Source of the DNA: Candidatus Hodarchaeota archaeon
GTDB taxonomy: Archaea; Asgardarchaeota; Heimdallarchaeia; Hodarchaeales; Hodarchaeaceae
DNA length: 53,279 nt
Direction: 5' to 3'
Assembly: GCA_016839785.1 (NCBI GenBank)
Contig: JAEOTQ010000073.1
Location: 1 to 53,279, forward strand
A program made the translations under genes and the position numbers. Position 1 is the stretch's first letter. Each line of letters begins with the position of its first letter. The notes under the pieces were generated by a model that did not search any database, had not been told where the DNA came from, and saw nothing but the letters and a program-made list of their open reading frames with translations. Below, one piece after another: positions 44,843 to 53,279 of this stretch.

Positions 44843-46435
44843 ATGAATCTAAAATCAATAATGTTACTTTCTATACTATCTAGTTTTGCTTTATTGACAG
44901 GATTCATTTTATTATATTTCATTCCAGTAACAAGACCAAATATTCCTGGTTTTCCATTCCAAATTACAGGAGGTGCCTTAATTGGATCTAATCTTGAAAA
45001 TAATTCTGGAATTGTATGGGGTCAGAGCTTTAACATTGAAATAATGCAAAAGTATGATGTAACCCTTAGAAATGCACAGTTTACAGTTCTAATATTGAAT
45101 TTTCCTACATCAGGGGTAGTGATTTCAGGTCTAGAGGATAAAGAAACCTTCACAATAGAAGGTCCGTTAAAAAGTAGGTTGGAATTAACGGGAAAAAATC
45201 GGAATGGTCGAATAATACAAATTTCAAATGTTCCTGATGATGGATCTTCCATTAAATTCCTTACAATGGGTGATACTCAAGGATTTTCAGATCTATATGA
45301 AGAAATGATATCAAGTAAAGAGGCTGTAGAAAGTAGTTTTATTCTGCATCTAGGAGATATTACTGCATCAGGTGATAAAGAAAGTCTTCAAAATTTTCAA
45401 AATATCTCTGAGCGCTCAAAAATCCCAATATACACAACTCCAGGAAATCATGATCTCAAATCATCGAATTCTACAGAATTTTATGAGATGTACTTTGGAA
45501 ATGCTGAATATTTCTTTGAATACAAAGGATTCTTATTTATCAGTCTTAATTCATCAACGGGGTATTACTCAGAAAACAGTTTTTCATTTCTATCAGAGCT
45601 ATTGTCAGAATTTCCTAAAAAGCCCAAAGTAATATTTACCCACATTCCGATTTTTGACCCTAGGCCTGGTGAAGATCATGCTCTCATTAATCTAACACAA
45701 TCTACAAGAATGCTTACTCTTTTGAATAATACTAATGTAAAAGCAGTAATATCAGGGCATATACATTTTTTTAATCATACTATTTTCAATGGAATTCACT
45801 TCATAACCTCGGGTGGAGGAGGAGCTTACTTATATGAGACCCCTGAAGATGGAGGTTTTCATCATTTTGCTGAAATTACCATAAATACTGATACTCAGGA
45901 GTTAACTGTTAGTACCATACCATTAACTAAACTGGAGCAAGAGACAGATATTATTGTCTTGAAAGATGCTGTTTCACGAATTTTTTCACTTGAAGACATT
46001 CTGAGTGAATTCACATTTGCATCTGGAAATAGTAGTTTCCAGAACCAGTATGATAATTGGCGTGCAAATGGTTCCTATATTGGGATAAGAATTAGTGATT
46101 TATTAGAAACAGTTGGAGGGATGTCTACTAATCAATGGTTAACCGTAGACTCGTGGGATGGTTTAACTTCTAACTTTAGCTATTCTGTTGTTTATCCTAA
46201 TAGTACTTGGTATCAAATTCAGGGTGATATGGTTTTAGCATTTTCCTTTGATGGCTTGGTAGTTCCTGATTATGTAGATGGATACAGAATTGTATTCCTA
46301 CCCCCAGACGGTAGCTACAGTAATGAGGATTGCAAAAATACTTCTTCTCCAAATGAAGGATGGAATGTTTATCCCTCAGCAGGATTCAGATGGGTGAAGT
46401 ATGTTTACTCACTTTCAATCAATGGAGGAGGTTAA
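44843..46435 (+). CDS. Secreted or anchored metallophosphoesterase with a sulfite-oxidase-like C-terminal domain
   Basis: 530 residues. A hydrophobic N-terminus (SILSSFALLTGFILLYFI) anchors or exports it. The calcineurin-type site follows: MGDTQG near 142-147, HLGDIT near 171-176, PGNHDL near 199-204, THIP near 266 and SGHIH near 312-316. Several Asn-x-Ser/Thr sites are present. Residues about 365-530 match the fold of molybdopterin-oxidoreductase-like domains (GSYIGIRISDLLETVGG, TVDSWDG, VKYVYSLSI) but lack the Mo-binding cysteine of the enzyme. It heads a four-gene operon with an ECF transporter and may release phosphate from its substrate outside the cell. Confidence 0.8.
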   Translation: MNLKSIMLLSILSSFALLTGFILLYFIPVTRPNIPGFPFQITGGALIGSNLENNSGIVWGQSFNIEIMQKYDVTLRNAQFTVLILNFPTSGVVISGLEDKETFTIEGPLKSRLELTGKNRNGRIIQISNVPDDGSSIKFLTMGDTQGFSDLYEEMISSKEAVESSFILHLGDITASGDKESLQNFQNISERSKIPIYTTPGNHDLKSSNSTEFYEMYFGNAEYFFEYKGFLFISLNSSTGYYSENSFSFLSELLSEFPKKPKVIFTHIPIFDPRPGEDHALINLTQSTRMLTLLNNTNVKAVISGHIHFFNHTIFNGIHFITSGGGGAYLYETPEDGGFHHFAEITINTDTQELTVSTIPLTKLEQETDIIVLKDAVSRIFSLEDILSEFTFASGNSSFQNQYDNWRANGSYIGIRISDLLETVGGMSTNQWLTVDSWDGLTSNFSYSVVYPNSTWYQIQGDMVLAFSFDGLVVPDYVDGYRIVFLPPDGSYSNEDCKNTSSPNEGWNVYPSAGFRWVKYVYSLSINGGG

Positions 46436-46442
46436 AATAACA

Positions 46443-47582
46443 ATGAATGATGGATCAAGGAAACCTAAAGAAATTTCAGATAGTATTGGCGGCTCTCCTT
46501 CCCACATTCCTTGGATAAGACCTGATTTAGTAAAACACAAGAAAAAGGAACCGTACTTCCAAACCAGTGATCTTGTGATAATTGCACTGTTTAGTAGTTT
46601 AGGGGGTATTTTCAGTACATTTATTGGATATTTGGCTAATTTATTGAATAGTCTAATTGGAATCCCGTTTGGGGGAGGTCAAATCTTAGCTGGACTTCAT
46701 ATTTTTTGGTTAGTTTTTATTTTTCTCTTAACAGACAGGAAAGTGGGTGTAACATTCTCAGCTGGAGTTTTGAAGGGATTTGTGGAATTCTTTACAGGTA
46801 ATGCACATGGATTACTGGTCATACTTCTCTCTTCTAGCCAAGGACTAATTATAGAACTGGTACTAATTTTATTTCTTTCCACAAAACGAAATAGTATCGT
46901 AGCTATTGCAGCTGGATTCGCTGGATTGTCAAATGTACTATTACAACAAATTCTTTTCTTTAATTCTCAGATACCATTCACTTTCCTTGCTATGATAGGT
47001 ATTATCAGTTTTATCTCGGGAATGACCTTAGGAGGAATTTTTCCAATTTCTATATTCTTCGGATTTAAACAAGCTTCACTATTGCAATGGAGAAAACCTA
47101 AATCCATATCTCCTAGATATGCTAGGAACATAAAAACTATTCGTATCAGTATTATTGTGATTATACTGCTTGCTGAATTCTCACTTATTGCATTTTTAGT
47201 GCTTCAGCATAAGAATTCAATCCAAATCACAGGTGAAGTCTACAATCCTTACACATTTTATGTAAGCGATTTTCCTCATATAACTATAGAAGCAGAATTA
47301 ACAAGTGAATATTTTCCTCAACCCCCAAGGAATTACACAGGGGTCCCTCTCCATGTTATACTTGAACACGCCCAACCGAAATTCCAATTTTATGGAATTC
47401 TCCTGAAAGCTCGTGCACCTGATCTCTATTCTGTAATGTTTAATTCAACTGTTGTAGACAATAATGACAAGTTCATTATTGCTTTGGTTGACGGTGTATT
47501 GAGACTAATTGCTTCTGAGTATCACGGCACATATTGGATATACGATATAGGTACTATTGAAGTAACCACGATTGCATTCTGA
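46443..47582 (+). CDS. ECF transporter S component (YkoE-like) with extracellular C-terminal domain
   Basis: 379 residues. The membrane part (about 45-260) has six spans, and its LAGLHIFWLVFIF, LKGFVEFFTGNAHGL and SSSQGLIIELVL segments follow the YkoE pattern (family associated with hydroxymethylpyrimidine/thiamin uptake). Residues about 265-379 lie outside and look like the same sulfite-oxidase-type fold as the tail of the preceding gene (NYTGVPLHVILEHAQPK, RLIASEYHGTYWIYD). Substrate assignment to a thiamin precursor is inference. ATG at 46443 is preferred, 11 bases behind GGAGGAGG; frames from 46401 would overlap the previous gene. Confidence 0.8.
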   Translation: MNDGSRKPKEISDSIGGSPSHIPWIRPDLVKHKKKEPYFQTSDLVIIALFSSLGGIFSTFIGYLANLLNSLIGIPFGGGQILAGLHIFWLVFIFLLTDRKVGVTFSAGVLKGFVEFFTGNAHGLLVILLSSSQGLIIELVLILFLSTKRNSIVAIAAGFAGLSNVLLQQILFFNSQIPFTFLAMIGIISFISGMTLGGIFPISIFFGFKQASLLQWRKPKSISPRYARNIKTIRISIIVIILLAEFSLIAFLVLQHKNSIQITGEVYNPYTFYVSDFPHITIEAELTSEYFPQPPRNYTGVPLHVILEHAQPKFQFYGILLKARAPDLYSVMFNSTVVDNNDKFIIALVDGVLRLIASEYHGTYWIYDIGTIEVTTIAF

Positions 47583-47659
47583 TTACGACTTCTTTTTCAT
47601 CGCCTCTAAGAAAGAAAAGAAATTTGATTAAACGCTGGTATGAAAAATTTTGATTAACA

Positions 47660-49150
47660 GTGGATTCTAATCAGATTATTATACAAATGAAAGATATAAA
47701 CTTTCAATATTCTGATTCCCAACCAAAAATAATATCAAATGTAAATCTAAAGATTAACAAAGGAGAATTCATCGTAATCACTGGAAGAAGTGGGAGTGGA
47801 AAATCCACACTAGCACTAATACTGAGTGGATTCATCCCTCATTTGATAGGGGGAACCTATACGGGAGAGGTCATATATCAAGGCATAGAAACCCGTTCAT
47901 TGACTTTAGGTGAGATTAGTCAACTGGTAGGTTTAGTGCATCAAGACCCAGAAAATCAAATTGTGACCTCAAATGTGTTGGAGGAAGTAGCATTTGGACC
48001 AGAAAACTTGAATCTCCCAAAAGAAGAGATATTAGAGAGAATAAGCTTATGTTTATCAGCTACAAACTTGGATGAACTGATTTCTAGGGGAACTAATGAA
48101 TTATCAGGAGGGGAAAAGCAACGAGTGGCACTAGCTTCTTTACTAGCAATGGGAGGATCAGTTTTAATTTTAGACGAACCAACATCGTACTTAGATATCG
48201 TAAATAGAGCACAAGTATTGAAAACCCTTCAGAAATTAAATTTAAGTCAAAATATGACAATTATCGTAATTGATCATCAACCAGAGATATATAAGGATTT
48301 ATTGACCAGATTAATAGTTCTTGAAAAAGGTTCAATTATAGGAGATTACTATGCAGAAGAGATCGATTATACTCCGTACCAAGTCTCAGTAAATAGTCTA
48401 AAAAAAATCCGAATCCTTCCACCAAACAATTCAATTGATAATATTCTTCAAACAGATGAATATTCTGTTTTTCTTAAGAATACAAAGATTTTATCTGATA
48501 TTTCGTTGAAAATTAATTCTGGACTGATATATGGCATAATTGGTCGAAATGGTTCTGGAAAAACCACATTTGCTAATTCTTTGTTGAATCTACACACAAA
48601 TAAAGGAAAAATGTCAATTTTCGGTAAAAATACAGCAAAAAAACCTACACATGAGATAGCAAAAGACTGTGGATTGATTTTTCAAAATCCGAATCACCAG
48701 ATATTCGAACAAACAGTCAAAAAAGAAATCCTTTTTGCTCCATCAAATCTAAATTTAGATAGTGAACTTACTGATGAAAAGATCCATCAACTTCTAGTGG
48801 ATTCATCACTAGAACAATACAAAAATTCTCCACCATTCGGATTATCATTTGGTGAGAAAAGAAGATTAACAGTTATATCTATAGATGTATATTCACCATC
48901 GATTTTAATATTGGATGAACCTTTTATCGGTCAAGATCGGTACAATTTCGAATTTATCCTTAAAATACTACAAAAGAGAAAAGAAAATGGGTTAACCTCC
49001 GTAATAATTTCTCACAGAAAAGAATTATTCAATTTAGTCGATAGATTTATAATATTTGACCAAGGACATCTGATTGGGGAAGGGAATCCGAGAGAAGTCT
49101 TACCCATAATTAAGAGTAAACACTTATATCCCATAATGGAGGAGATTTAA
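47660..49150 (+). CDS. ECF transporter ATPase, two ABC domains in one chain
   Basis: 496 residues with two complete ABC domains. The first has Walker A GRSGSGKST (42-50), signature LSGGEKQ (148-154) and Walker B LDEPT (171-175). The second has GRNGSGKTT (295-303), LSFGEK (395-400) and LDEP (418-421). The second signature is degenerate, and the residue after its Walker B Asp-Glu-Pro is Phe. This matches YkoD/EcfA1A2 fusions powering ECF uptake. The start is GTG at 47660; an in-frame TGA just upstream limits it. Its stop overlaps the next ATG (TAATG). Confidence 0.92.
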   Translation: MDSNQIIIQMKDINFQYSDSQPKIISNVNLKINKGEFIVITGRSGSGKSTLALILSGFIPHLIGGTYTGEVIYQGIETRSLTLGEISQLVGLVHQDPENQIVTSNVLEEVAFGPENLNLPKEEILERISLCLSATNLDELISRGTNELSGGEKQRVALASLLAMGGSVLILDEPTSYLDIVNRAQVLKTLQKLNLSQNMTIIVIDHQPEIYKDLLTRLIVLEKGSIIGDYYAEEIDYTPYQVSVNSLKKIRILPPNNSIDNILQTDEYSVFLKNTKILSDISLKINSGLIYGIIGRNGSGKTTFANSLLNLHTNKGKMSIFGKNTAKKPTHEIAKDCGLIFQNPNHQIFEQTVKKEILFAPSNLNLDSELTDEKIHQLLVDSSLEQYKNSPPFGLSFGEKRRLTVISIDVYSPSILILDEPFIGQDRYNFEFILKILQKRKENGLTSVIISHRKELFNLVDRFIIFDQGHLIGEGNPREVLPIIKSKHLYPIMEEI

Positions 49151-49950
49151 TGTCAGGAGCGGTTAAAATTTCTAGAGAATTGATTGATGTTAAGCTCGAA
49201 GCTTCAAGTAATGCTACAAATCCAGTAATCAAATTTATTGCAATTATAGCCATAGCTGTTTACTACTTCATGATTACTGATCTGTATAGAATGTATTTAC
49301 TAATATTTGCTATTTTAATCTATTATAATTTCAAAGCTTTGCCATATCAGGTAGCAAAACCAAAATATCGGTTTTTAATTATTTTTTCTCTTCTTATTGT
49401 CATAGTTCAACTAGCTGCGAGTAGACAAGGCGATTTAGTATTTTTTTTGATACCAAAAATATTCAATTTGGGACCATTTTTCCCTATTTACCAAAAAGGA
49501 TTATTCTACGCAATATTATTTGTAGGTAGGTTTTGGGGTGTAATAACAATTTCCTGGGTGTTTATCGATTCAACCAACCCTTTTGACTTTGCACAGTCAT
49601 TAACTAATTTAAAAGTTCCTTATCGGCTTGCATACTCCCTAAGTCTTGCTCTACGGTTTACTCCTGTCTTAAATAATGAAATAACAGTAATTAGAAACGC
49701 TCAACAAACTCGTGGATTAAATTCAACTCCAAATTCAATAAAAGGGACTTATAATCTACTAAAATTTACATTATTTCCGATAATTAGTTCTACACTAAAT
49801 CGGATTAAAGATATCACACTAAGTATGGAGGGAAGAGCATTTGGATTATACGTCGATAGAACTCCTCTAAAAGAAATGCCTCTTCAAATTTTGGACATAA
49901 TACAACTCTTTGTTCTAATTTTGTTACTCATGCTTCTCTTGATGTTTTGA
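49150..49950 (+). CDS. ECF transporter transmembrane subunit EcfT
   Basis: 266 residues with about five or six spans. The coupling-helix motifs are visible in LPYRLAYSLSLALRFTPVL-like KVPYRLAYSLSLALRF near 155-170 and the AQQTRGL motif near 184-190, which contacts the ATPases. EcfT links the ATPase pair to the S component. The ATG overlaps the stop of the ATPase gene by one base, so translation is coupled. Together with the S component it completes the transporter. Confidence 0.92.
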   Translation: MSGAVKISRELIDVKLEASSNATNPVIKFIAIIAIAVYYFMITDLYRMYLLIFAILIYYNFKALPYQVAKPKYRFLIIFSLLIVIVQLAASRQGDLVFFLIPKIFNLGPFFPIYQKGLFYAILFVGRFWGVITISWVFIDSTNPFDFAQSLTNLKVPYRLAYSLSLALRFTPVLNNEITVIRNAQQTRGLNSTPNSIKGTYNLLKFTLFPIISSTLNRIKDITLSMEGRAFGLYVDRTPLKEMPLQILDIIQLFVLILLLMLLLMF

Positions 49951-50042
49951 CATAATTCAAGAAAAAAATTACTTAAATTAATGATTTTTCTATTATAAAA
50001 TAATAAACTTCTTCTCTTTCTTACTATGAATAGGTGAGAGCA

Positions 50043-50762
50043 ATTCAATCACATGGTAAAGACAACCCTTCATCTGAAAAACCATTAATGCAGTGCAGAA
50101 TAGTTTTGATAGATATTGATCAGCTCCATGGACATGAACAAGTAGTTGAATCGCAGGTAGACTATTTAAAAGCAAATTTACAAGAGTTAGGGTACTTTTT
50201 TCGACCGATATTGGTTGTAAAAAAACATAATGTCGTTTTAGATGGTCATCATCGTGTTCAAGCATTGAAAGAATTGGGTGGAGTAAGAATTCCTTGTATA
50301 GAAATTCCTTATCTGAACAATCCTGATATTACCCTAGCAACATGGTTTCCTATCTATACAGGATCGTCAGATGTATTTCCAAAGAGTTTTAAAAAGCTTA
50401 ATATTCAATGGAAGCAAGTAGAAGGAACAAGTACAACCCTCTTCTCAGATCCTAATTATGGATTTGCCTTATATGCAAAAAATGGGCAGTGGATCTTGAA
50501 AGGAAGCCAAAAGGAGATTTTTAAGATCTTTCTTAAGAATTATAATTCTGAAAGATTTGAATATGTTAAAACAACGAATTACGCAGTAAACTCAGTAAAT
50601 AATGGCTACTCCTCCTTCGCTTTACTCCGTAAAACGTTAACTAAGCAAGATGTTATAAATACTGCAAAGTCTGGAAATGTATATGCCCCTAAAACAACCA
50701 GACATATCCTTACCTATCGCTATCAAGATATAAAAGTTCCACTCGAAAATTTATTTGATTAA
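50043..50762 (+). CDS. SerK-like free serine kinase, ParB/Srx fold (probable ATT start)
   Basis: 239 residues. The ParB-like site is VLDGHHRVQALKELG with DGHHR, and the upstream HEQVVE carries the glutamate used as catalytic base in SerK. The C-terminus YAPKTTRHILTY matches the archaeal SerK/SbnI group closely. SerK makes O-phospho-L-serine from free serine and ADP or ATP, feeding cysteine synthesis. ATT at 50043 is five bases behind AGGTGA (50032-50037); a GTG at 50034 in the same frame lies inside that site, and an ATG at 50088 is possible but would shorten the N-terminus. Confidence 0.85.
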   Translation: MQSHGKDNPSSEKPLMQCRIVLIDIDQLHGHEQVVESQVDYLKANLQELGYFFRPILVVKKHNVVLDGHHRVQALKELGGVRIPCIEIPYLNNPDITLATWFPIYTGSSDVFPKSFKKLNIQWKQVEGTSTTLFSDPNYGFALYAKNGQWILKGSQKEIFKIFLKNYNSERFEYVKTTNYAVNSVNNGYSSFALLRKTLTKQDVINTAKSGNVYAPKTTRHILTYRYQDIKVPLENLFD

Positions 50763-50793
50763 ACCGAATTATGATGACTTTTGATGTGAGATT

Positions 50794-51384
50794 TTGGATA
50801 TTGAACTAATTCAAGTAACTGGTACAGAAGGCATTCTTGAAGGAATGAAAACTTCAAGACGTCGAAATACAATCGATAACGTTTCTGAAAAGGTCTTTAA
50901 TTGGGGACATTGGTCTGTACTTGAACATAGTTCGATTACAGTAAAAATTTCAAATATTAGTAGAGCTTGCACACACCAACTTGTACGACATAGAGTAGGA
51001 AATTCATATACTCAAGAATCGCAAAGATATTTCGATCCTTTAACTGATCCTGATTGGTATGTTATTCCACCAAGAATCAAGCGGAACAAGGAATTATTAG
51101 AGAAATATCGAAGTTCTAGAGAAGAAGAAGCGAACGAATATCGGTATTATCGTGAGAATGGGATCCCAAAAGAGGATGCCAGATTTTGTTTACCCAATGC
51201 ATGTAAAACGATAGTTACGTGGACTTTTAATATGAGTAGCTTGATTTGGTTCTTGGAAATGCGTATGGCAAAGGCCGCACAATGGGAAATTCGAATACTT
51301 GCCGAAAAAATCTACAAACTTGTGATGAATTTGCCAGAATGGGCTGAATTCTTACAACATTGGGAACCTGGACAAAGAAGATAG
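50794..51384 (+). CDS. thyX: Flavin-dependent thymidylate synthase ThyX
   Basis: 196 residues. The ThyX signature lies at 65-79 as RHRVGNSYTQESQRY (R-H-R-x7-S), next to HWSVLEHSSITVKI and ISRACTHQLVR. ThyX methylates dUMP with methylene-THF and FAD/NADPH. It starts with TTG at 50794 and ends without a partner; SerK lies directly upstream with 31 bases between. The C-terminus NMSSLIWFLEMRMAKAAQWEIR is also typical, with the FAD/dUMP-binding RxxxAQWEIR. No thyA is in the window. Confidence 0.95.
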   Translation: MDIELIQVTGTEGILEGMKTSRRRNTIDNVSEKVFNWGHWSVLEHSSITVKISNISRACTHQLVRHRVGNSYTQESQRYFDPLTDPDWYVIPPRIKRNKELLEKYRSSREEEANEYRYYRENGIPKEDARFCLPNACKTIVTWTFNMSSLIWFLEMRMAKAAQWEIRILAEKIYKLVMNLPEWAEFLQHWEPGQRR

Positions 51385-51456
51385 ACAGGTACTAATCTTT
51401 GAATGAAATCAAGTTGTTAACACATATAGCTAATGTTAAAAACGATTTAACTTATA

Positions 51457-53076
51457 GTGGTCTTAATTCGACATACTTGCTTATTTAAGGAAATGAGGAC
51501 GAAACCATTATTGAATTCTGTTGATAAAGGACATATTGACTCTGCTTCCAACCTTAAATTACAAGATTATGGGGAAATTACTCTCCACAGTAAAAATCAG
51601 TTTGAATTGCGACTTGATTATTCCGTTGATCCACAAGATGAAGAAACAAAATTTGAACTAGAATCATATTTCTTTATTCCACAAAGTTTCAGGATTTCCC
51701 CTCAAAATTATTCAAAAGAGCGCTTCTATGAAGATATGCAGGTTTATATTAGGTTTAATCCTGTTTTAATGACTTTACAGGAACTTATTAATCCTAAGAA
51801 TGAAATTTCTCCTTTAAACCGAGCAATGAATTTACTAAAAGAAATTTTTGCTGGAAATACAGCTATTGAAATAGTAGCTCAAATTATTCATGAATTAAAA
51901 ATGCTTGCAATGATAGTAACAGCAAGTATTGAAAAACACACTGAATTGATTTGTTCTTTGCTTCAGATTGATAATATAACAAGCCAAAACCTAATAGATA
52001 CCAAAAAACAGGCAATATCCTTCTTAGATCAGATTCAAGCTTTCAATTTTGCTTTCCAGAAAAAGAGGAATGAGTTCTTAACTCCATTTACTCCGATCGA
52101 ATTAATAGAAACCTTTGATTTTGTTTTGGAATATATCAGTATTTTCATTCAATATGAGTTAACAAAAACTCTCACCTTTCTTACTCAAGAAAATCCCTTA
52201 ACTGGTAATTTTACCGATTTAATCAAGAAAATTAGAACAATATTGAATAAAGAAAGAAATTTTCGATCTGCTTGTGGATTCACTTCGGTTCTTAACAAAA
52301 ACGAAGAAAATGAAGAATTTACATATCGATATTCAATCCTCAAGAAATTTACATCTAATGTACTCTATCTAACTGCACGGCCTGAACCAACGCCAAGAGT
52401 GCTCAAAGAGATCACTTATGCTGGAGCCGCAGGTATAGCCATGCTAATTGCTATACTTCTCACATACTTTATACAATTATTTTTTGAAGATTATACTTTA
52501 CCTTTTATAACAGCTTTGATTGTATCTTATATGATAAAAGATCGTTTAAAAGATTGGTTAAAGATTGTTTTTGGTCAAGAAGGGAGATTCAGAAAATCCT
52601 ACGATTATAAATCCACAATTAAAGATAATGAAGGAAATATTATTGGATATTCTAAGGAGCGTTTTCAGTTCATCAGGAAAATTCCGCAGGATATCATGCA
52701 ATATAGAAGTAGTTCTCATTTAACGAAGATCGAAGGTGAAGGTAGACCCGAAAATGTCATTAAATACTTTAAATCTATCAAATTATTTCCTAAAACAATA
52801 TCAAATATTCATACTCGGGTATTAAATACGAGTGATATAATTCGTTTTGATGTGAGTAATTTTCTCTCCAAAATTGAAGATCCTTATAGCGTTTACCAGT
52901 GGTACAATATTGAAAACCAACAAGTAGAATTCATTAATGCCGCGAGAGTTTATCATCTAAATCTCATCGTGAAATTCACACGCTCGAGTCTGAAAGGAAA
53001 AATAACCGATATTAATCGTGTAAGATTCATTGTAGATAAAAAGGGAATAAAACGGATTGAAACAGAGTTTGTATAA
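51457..53076 (+). CDS. Large membrane-associated protein of unknown function
   Basis: Up to 539 residues. The N-terminal half is soluble and helical. Two hydrophobic spans lie near residues 324-358 (GIAMLIAILLTYFIQLFF, then LPFITALIVSYMI), followed by KDRLKDWLKIVFG and a soluble beta-rich C-terminus (SKERFQFIRKIP, FTRSSLKGKITDINRVRFIV). I do not recognise a characterised family. The start is ambiguous: GTG at 51457 or the ATG at 51493, which has AAGGA very close. It follows ThyX by 70 bases. Confidence 0.65.
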   Translation: MVLIRHTCLFKEMRTKPLLNSVDKGHIDSASNLKLQDYGEITLHSKNQFELRLDYSVDPQDEETKFELESYFFIPQSFRISPQNYSKERFYEDMQVYIRFNPVLMTLQELINPKNEISPLNRAMNLLKEIFAGNTAIEIVAQIIHELKMLAMIVTASIEKHTELICSLLQIDNITSQNLIDTKKQAISFLDQIQAFNFAFQKKRNEFLTPFTPIELIETFDFVLEYISIFIQYELTKTLTFLTQENPLTGNFTDLIKKIRTILNKERNFRSACGFTSVLNKNEENEEFTYRYSILKKFTSNVLYLTARPEPTPRVLKEITYAGAAGIAMLIAILLTYFIQLFFEDYTLPFITALIVSYMIKDRLKDWLKIVFGQEGRFRKSYDYKSTIKDNEGNIIGYSKERFQFIRKIPQDIMQYRSSSHLTKIEGEGRPENVIKYFKSIKLFPKTISNIHTRVLNTSDIIRFDVSNFLSKIEDPYSVYQWYNIENQQVEFINAARVYHLNLIVKFTRSSLKGKITDINRVRFIVDKKGIKRIETEFV

Positions 53077-53279
53077 ATGAATCCACTTTAATGCAGAGCG
53101 CTGGAAGCTTTTGTTCCAAAGATTGTTTTGTTTGAACGTCGTCAATGGACTATTTGGCGATGTTCTTGAAAACATTATGTCGTATAACCAGCCAGTACTT
53201 CGTAACTATGGGAGAAGGTAATAAGCATGAAAGCTCGAAGGGGAAAGACTTAAATGTGGAGAAAAGTGATTAGCAGTTA
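53077..53279. other. Window end, no gene supported
   Basis: 203 bases without a convincing frame. An ATG at 53254 opens eight codons that run off the edge and might start a gene, but nothing else supports it. Confidence 0.3.

Noticed and set aside
1..53279. CRISPR array, insertion sequence or prophage
   Set aside because: No regularly spaced repeats, no transposase or integrase motif and no terminal inverted repeats flanking a gene were seen.
53254..53279. Start of a gene at the window end
   Set aside because: ATG followed by only eight codons before the edge; no ribosome site and too short to judge.

Overview
The window is about 53 kb of AT-rich, densely packed archaeal DNA. It most likely comes from an Asgard archaeon, possibly a Heimdallarchaeia-type lineage. 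Archaeal markers are the tRNA-dependent amidotransferase pair GatD/GatE, an archaeal histone fold, TATA-box promoters about 25-40 bases upstream of several starts, and an SerK-type free serine kinase. The Asgard assignment rests on a Rab/Ras-like small GTPase with all five G motifs and on a histone fused to a longin-like domain. There is no rRNA, no recognisable tRNA and no CRISPR array, so the lineage is an inference.

Layout. 1-9.7 kb: a membrane protein cut by the window edge, a DUF547 protein, an MBL hydrolase, a YbaK editing-domain protein with an AzlC/AzlD amino-acid exporter, an Mre11/SbcD-like nuclease, a cysteine-rich 4Fe-4S protein and a MoxR ATPase/VWA (CoxE-like) pair. 9.7-14.5 kb: a GrpB-family protein, a DUF47/PiT phosphate uptake pair, membrane proteins and a calcineurin-type phosphoesterase. 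14.8-23.3 kb: the small GTPase and a 503-residue orphan, an acyl-CoA synthetase, a SufS-like cysteine desulfurase with a small HTH protein, a P-loop protein with a helical tail, a YycJ-like MBL protein and a thioesterase. 23.6-28.7 kb: an accessory-looking segment with an orphan M+S DNA methyltransferase, two poorly characterised proteins (one weakly TFB-like, one kinase-like), a response regulator and a GNAT acetyltransferase. 28.8-36 kb: an amidohydrolase and a second YycJ-like protein, an Mrr-like nuclease, a decayed gene, rubrerythrin and gatED. 36-44.8 kb: the histone-longin fusion, a PAS histidine kinase co-transcribed with a large Eco57I-type methyltransferase, a ZIP transporter and a nucleotidyltransferase. 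44.8-50 kb: a four-gene ECF transporter operon. 50-53 kb: SerK, ThyX and a large membrane-associated orphan.

The main novelty candidates are (1) the histone-longin fusion with a lysine/arginine tail; (2) four genes whose best-placed start, directly behind a strong Shine-Dalgarno sequence, is AUU or CUG; (3) an ECF operon in which the secreted phosphoesterase and the S component both end in what looks like the same sulfite-oxidase-like extracellular fold; and (4) an ORF on the minus strand near 31.5-31.9 kb broken by two in-frame amber codons. All functional calls come from reading motifs by eye; no database search was run.
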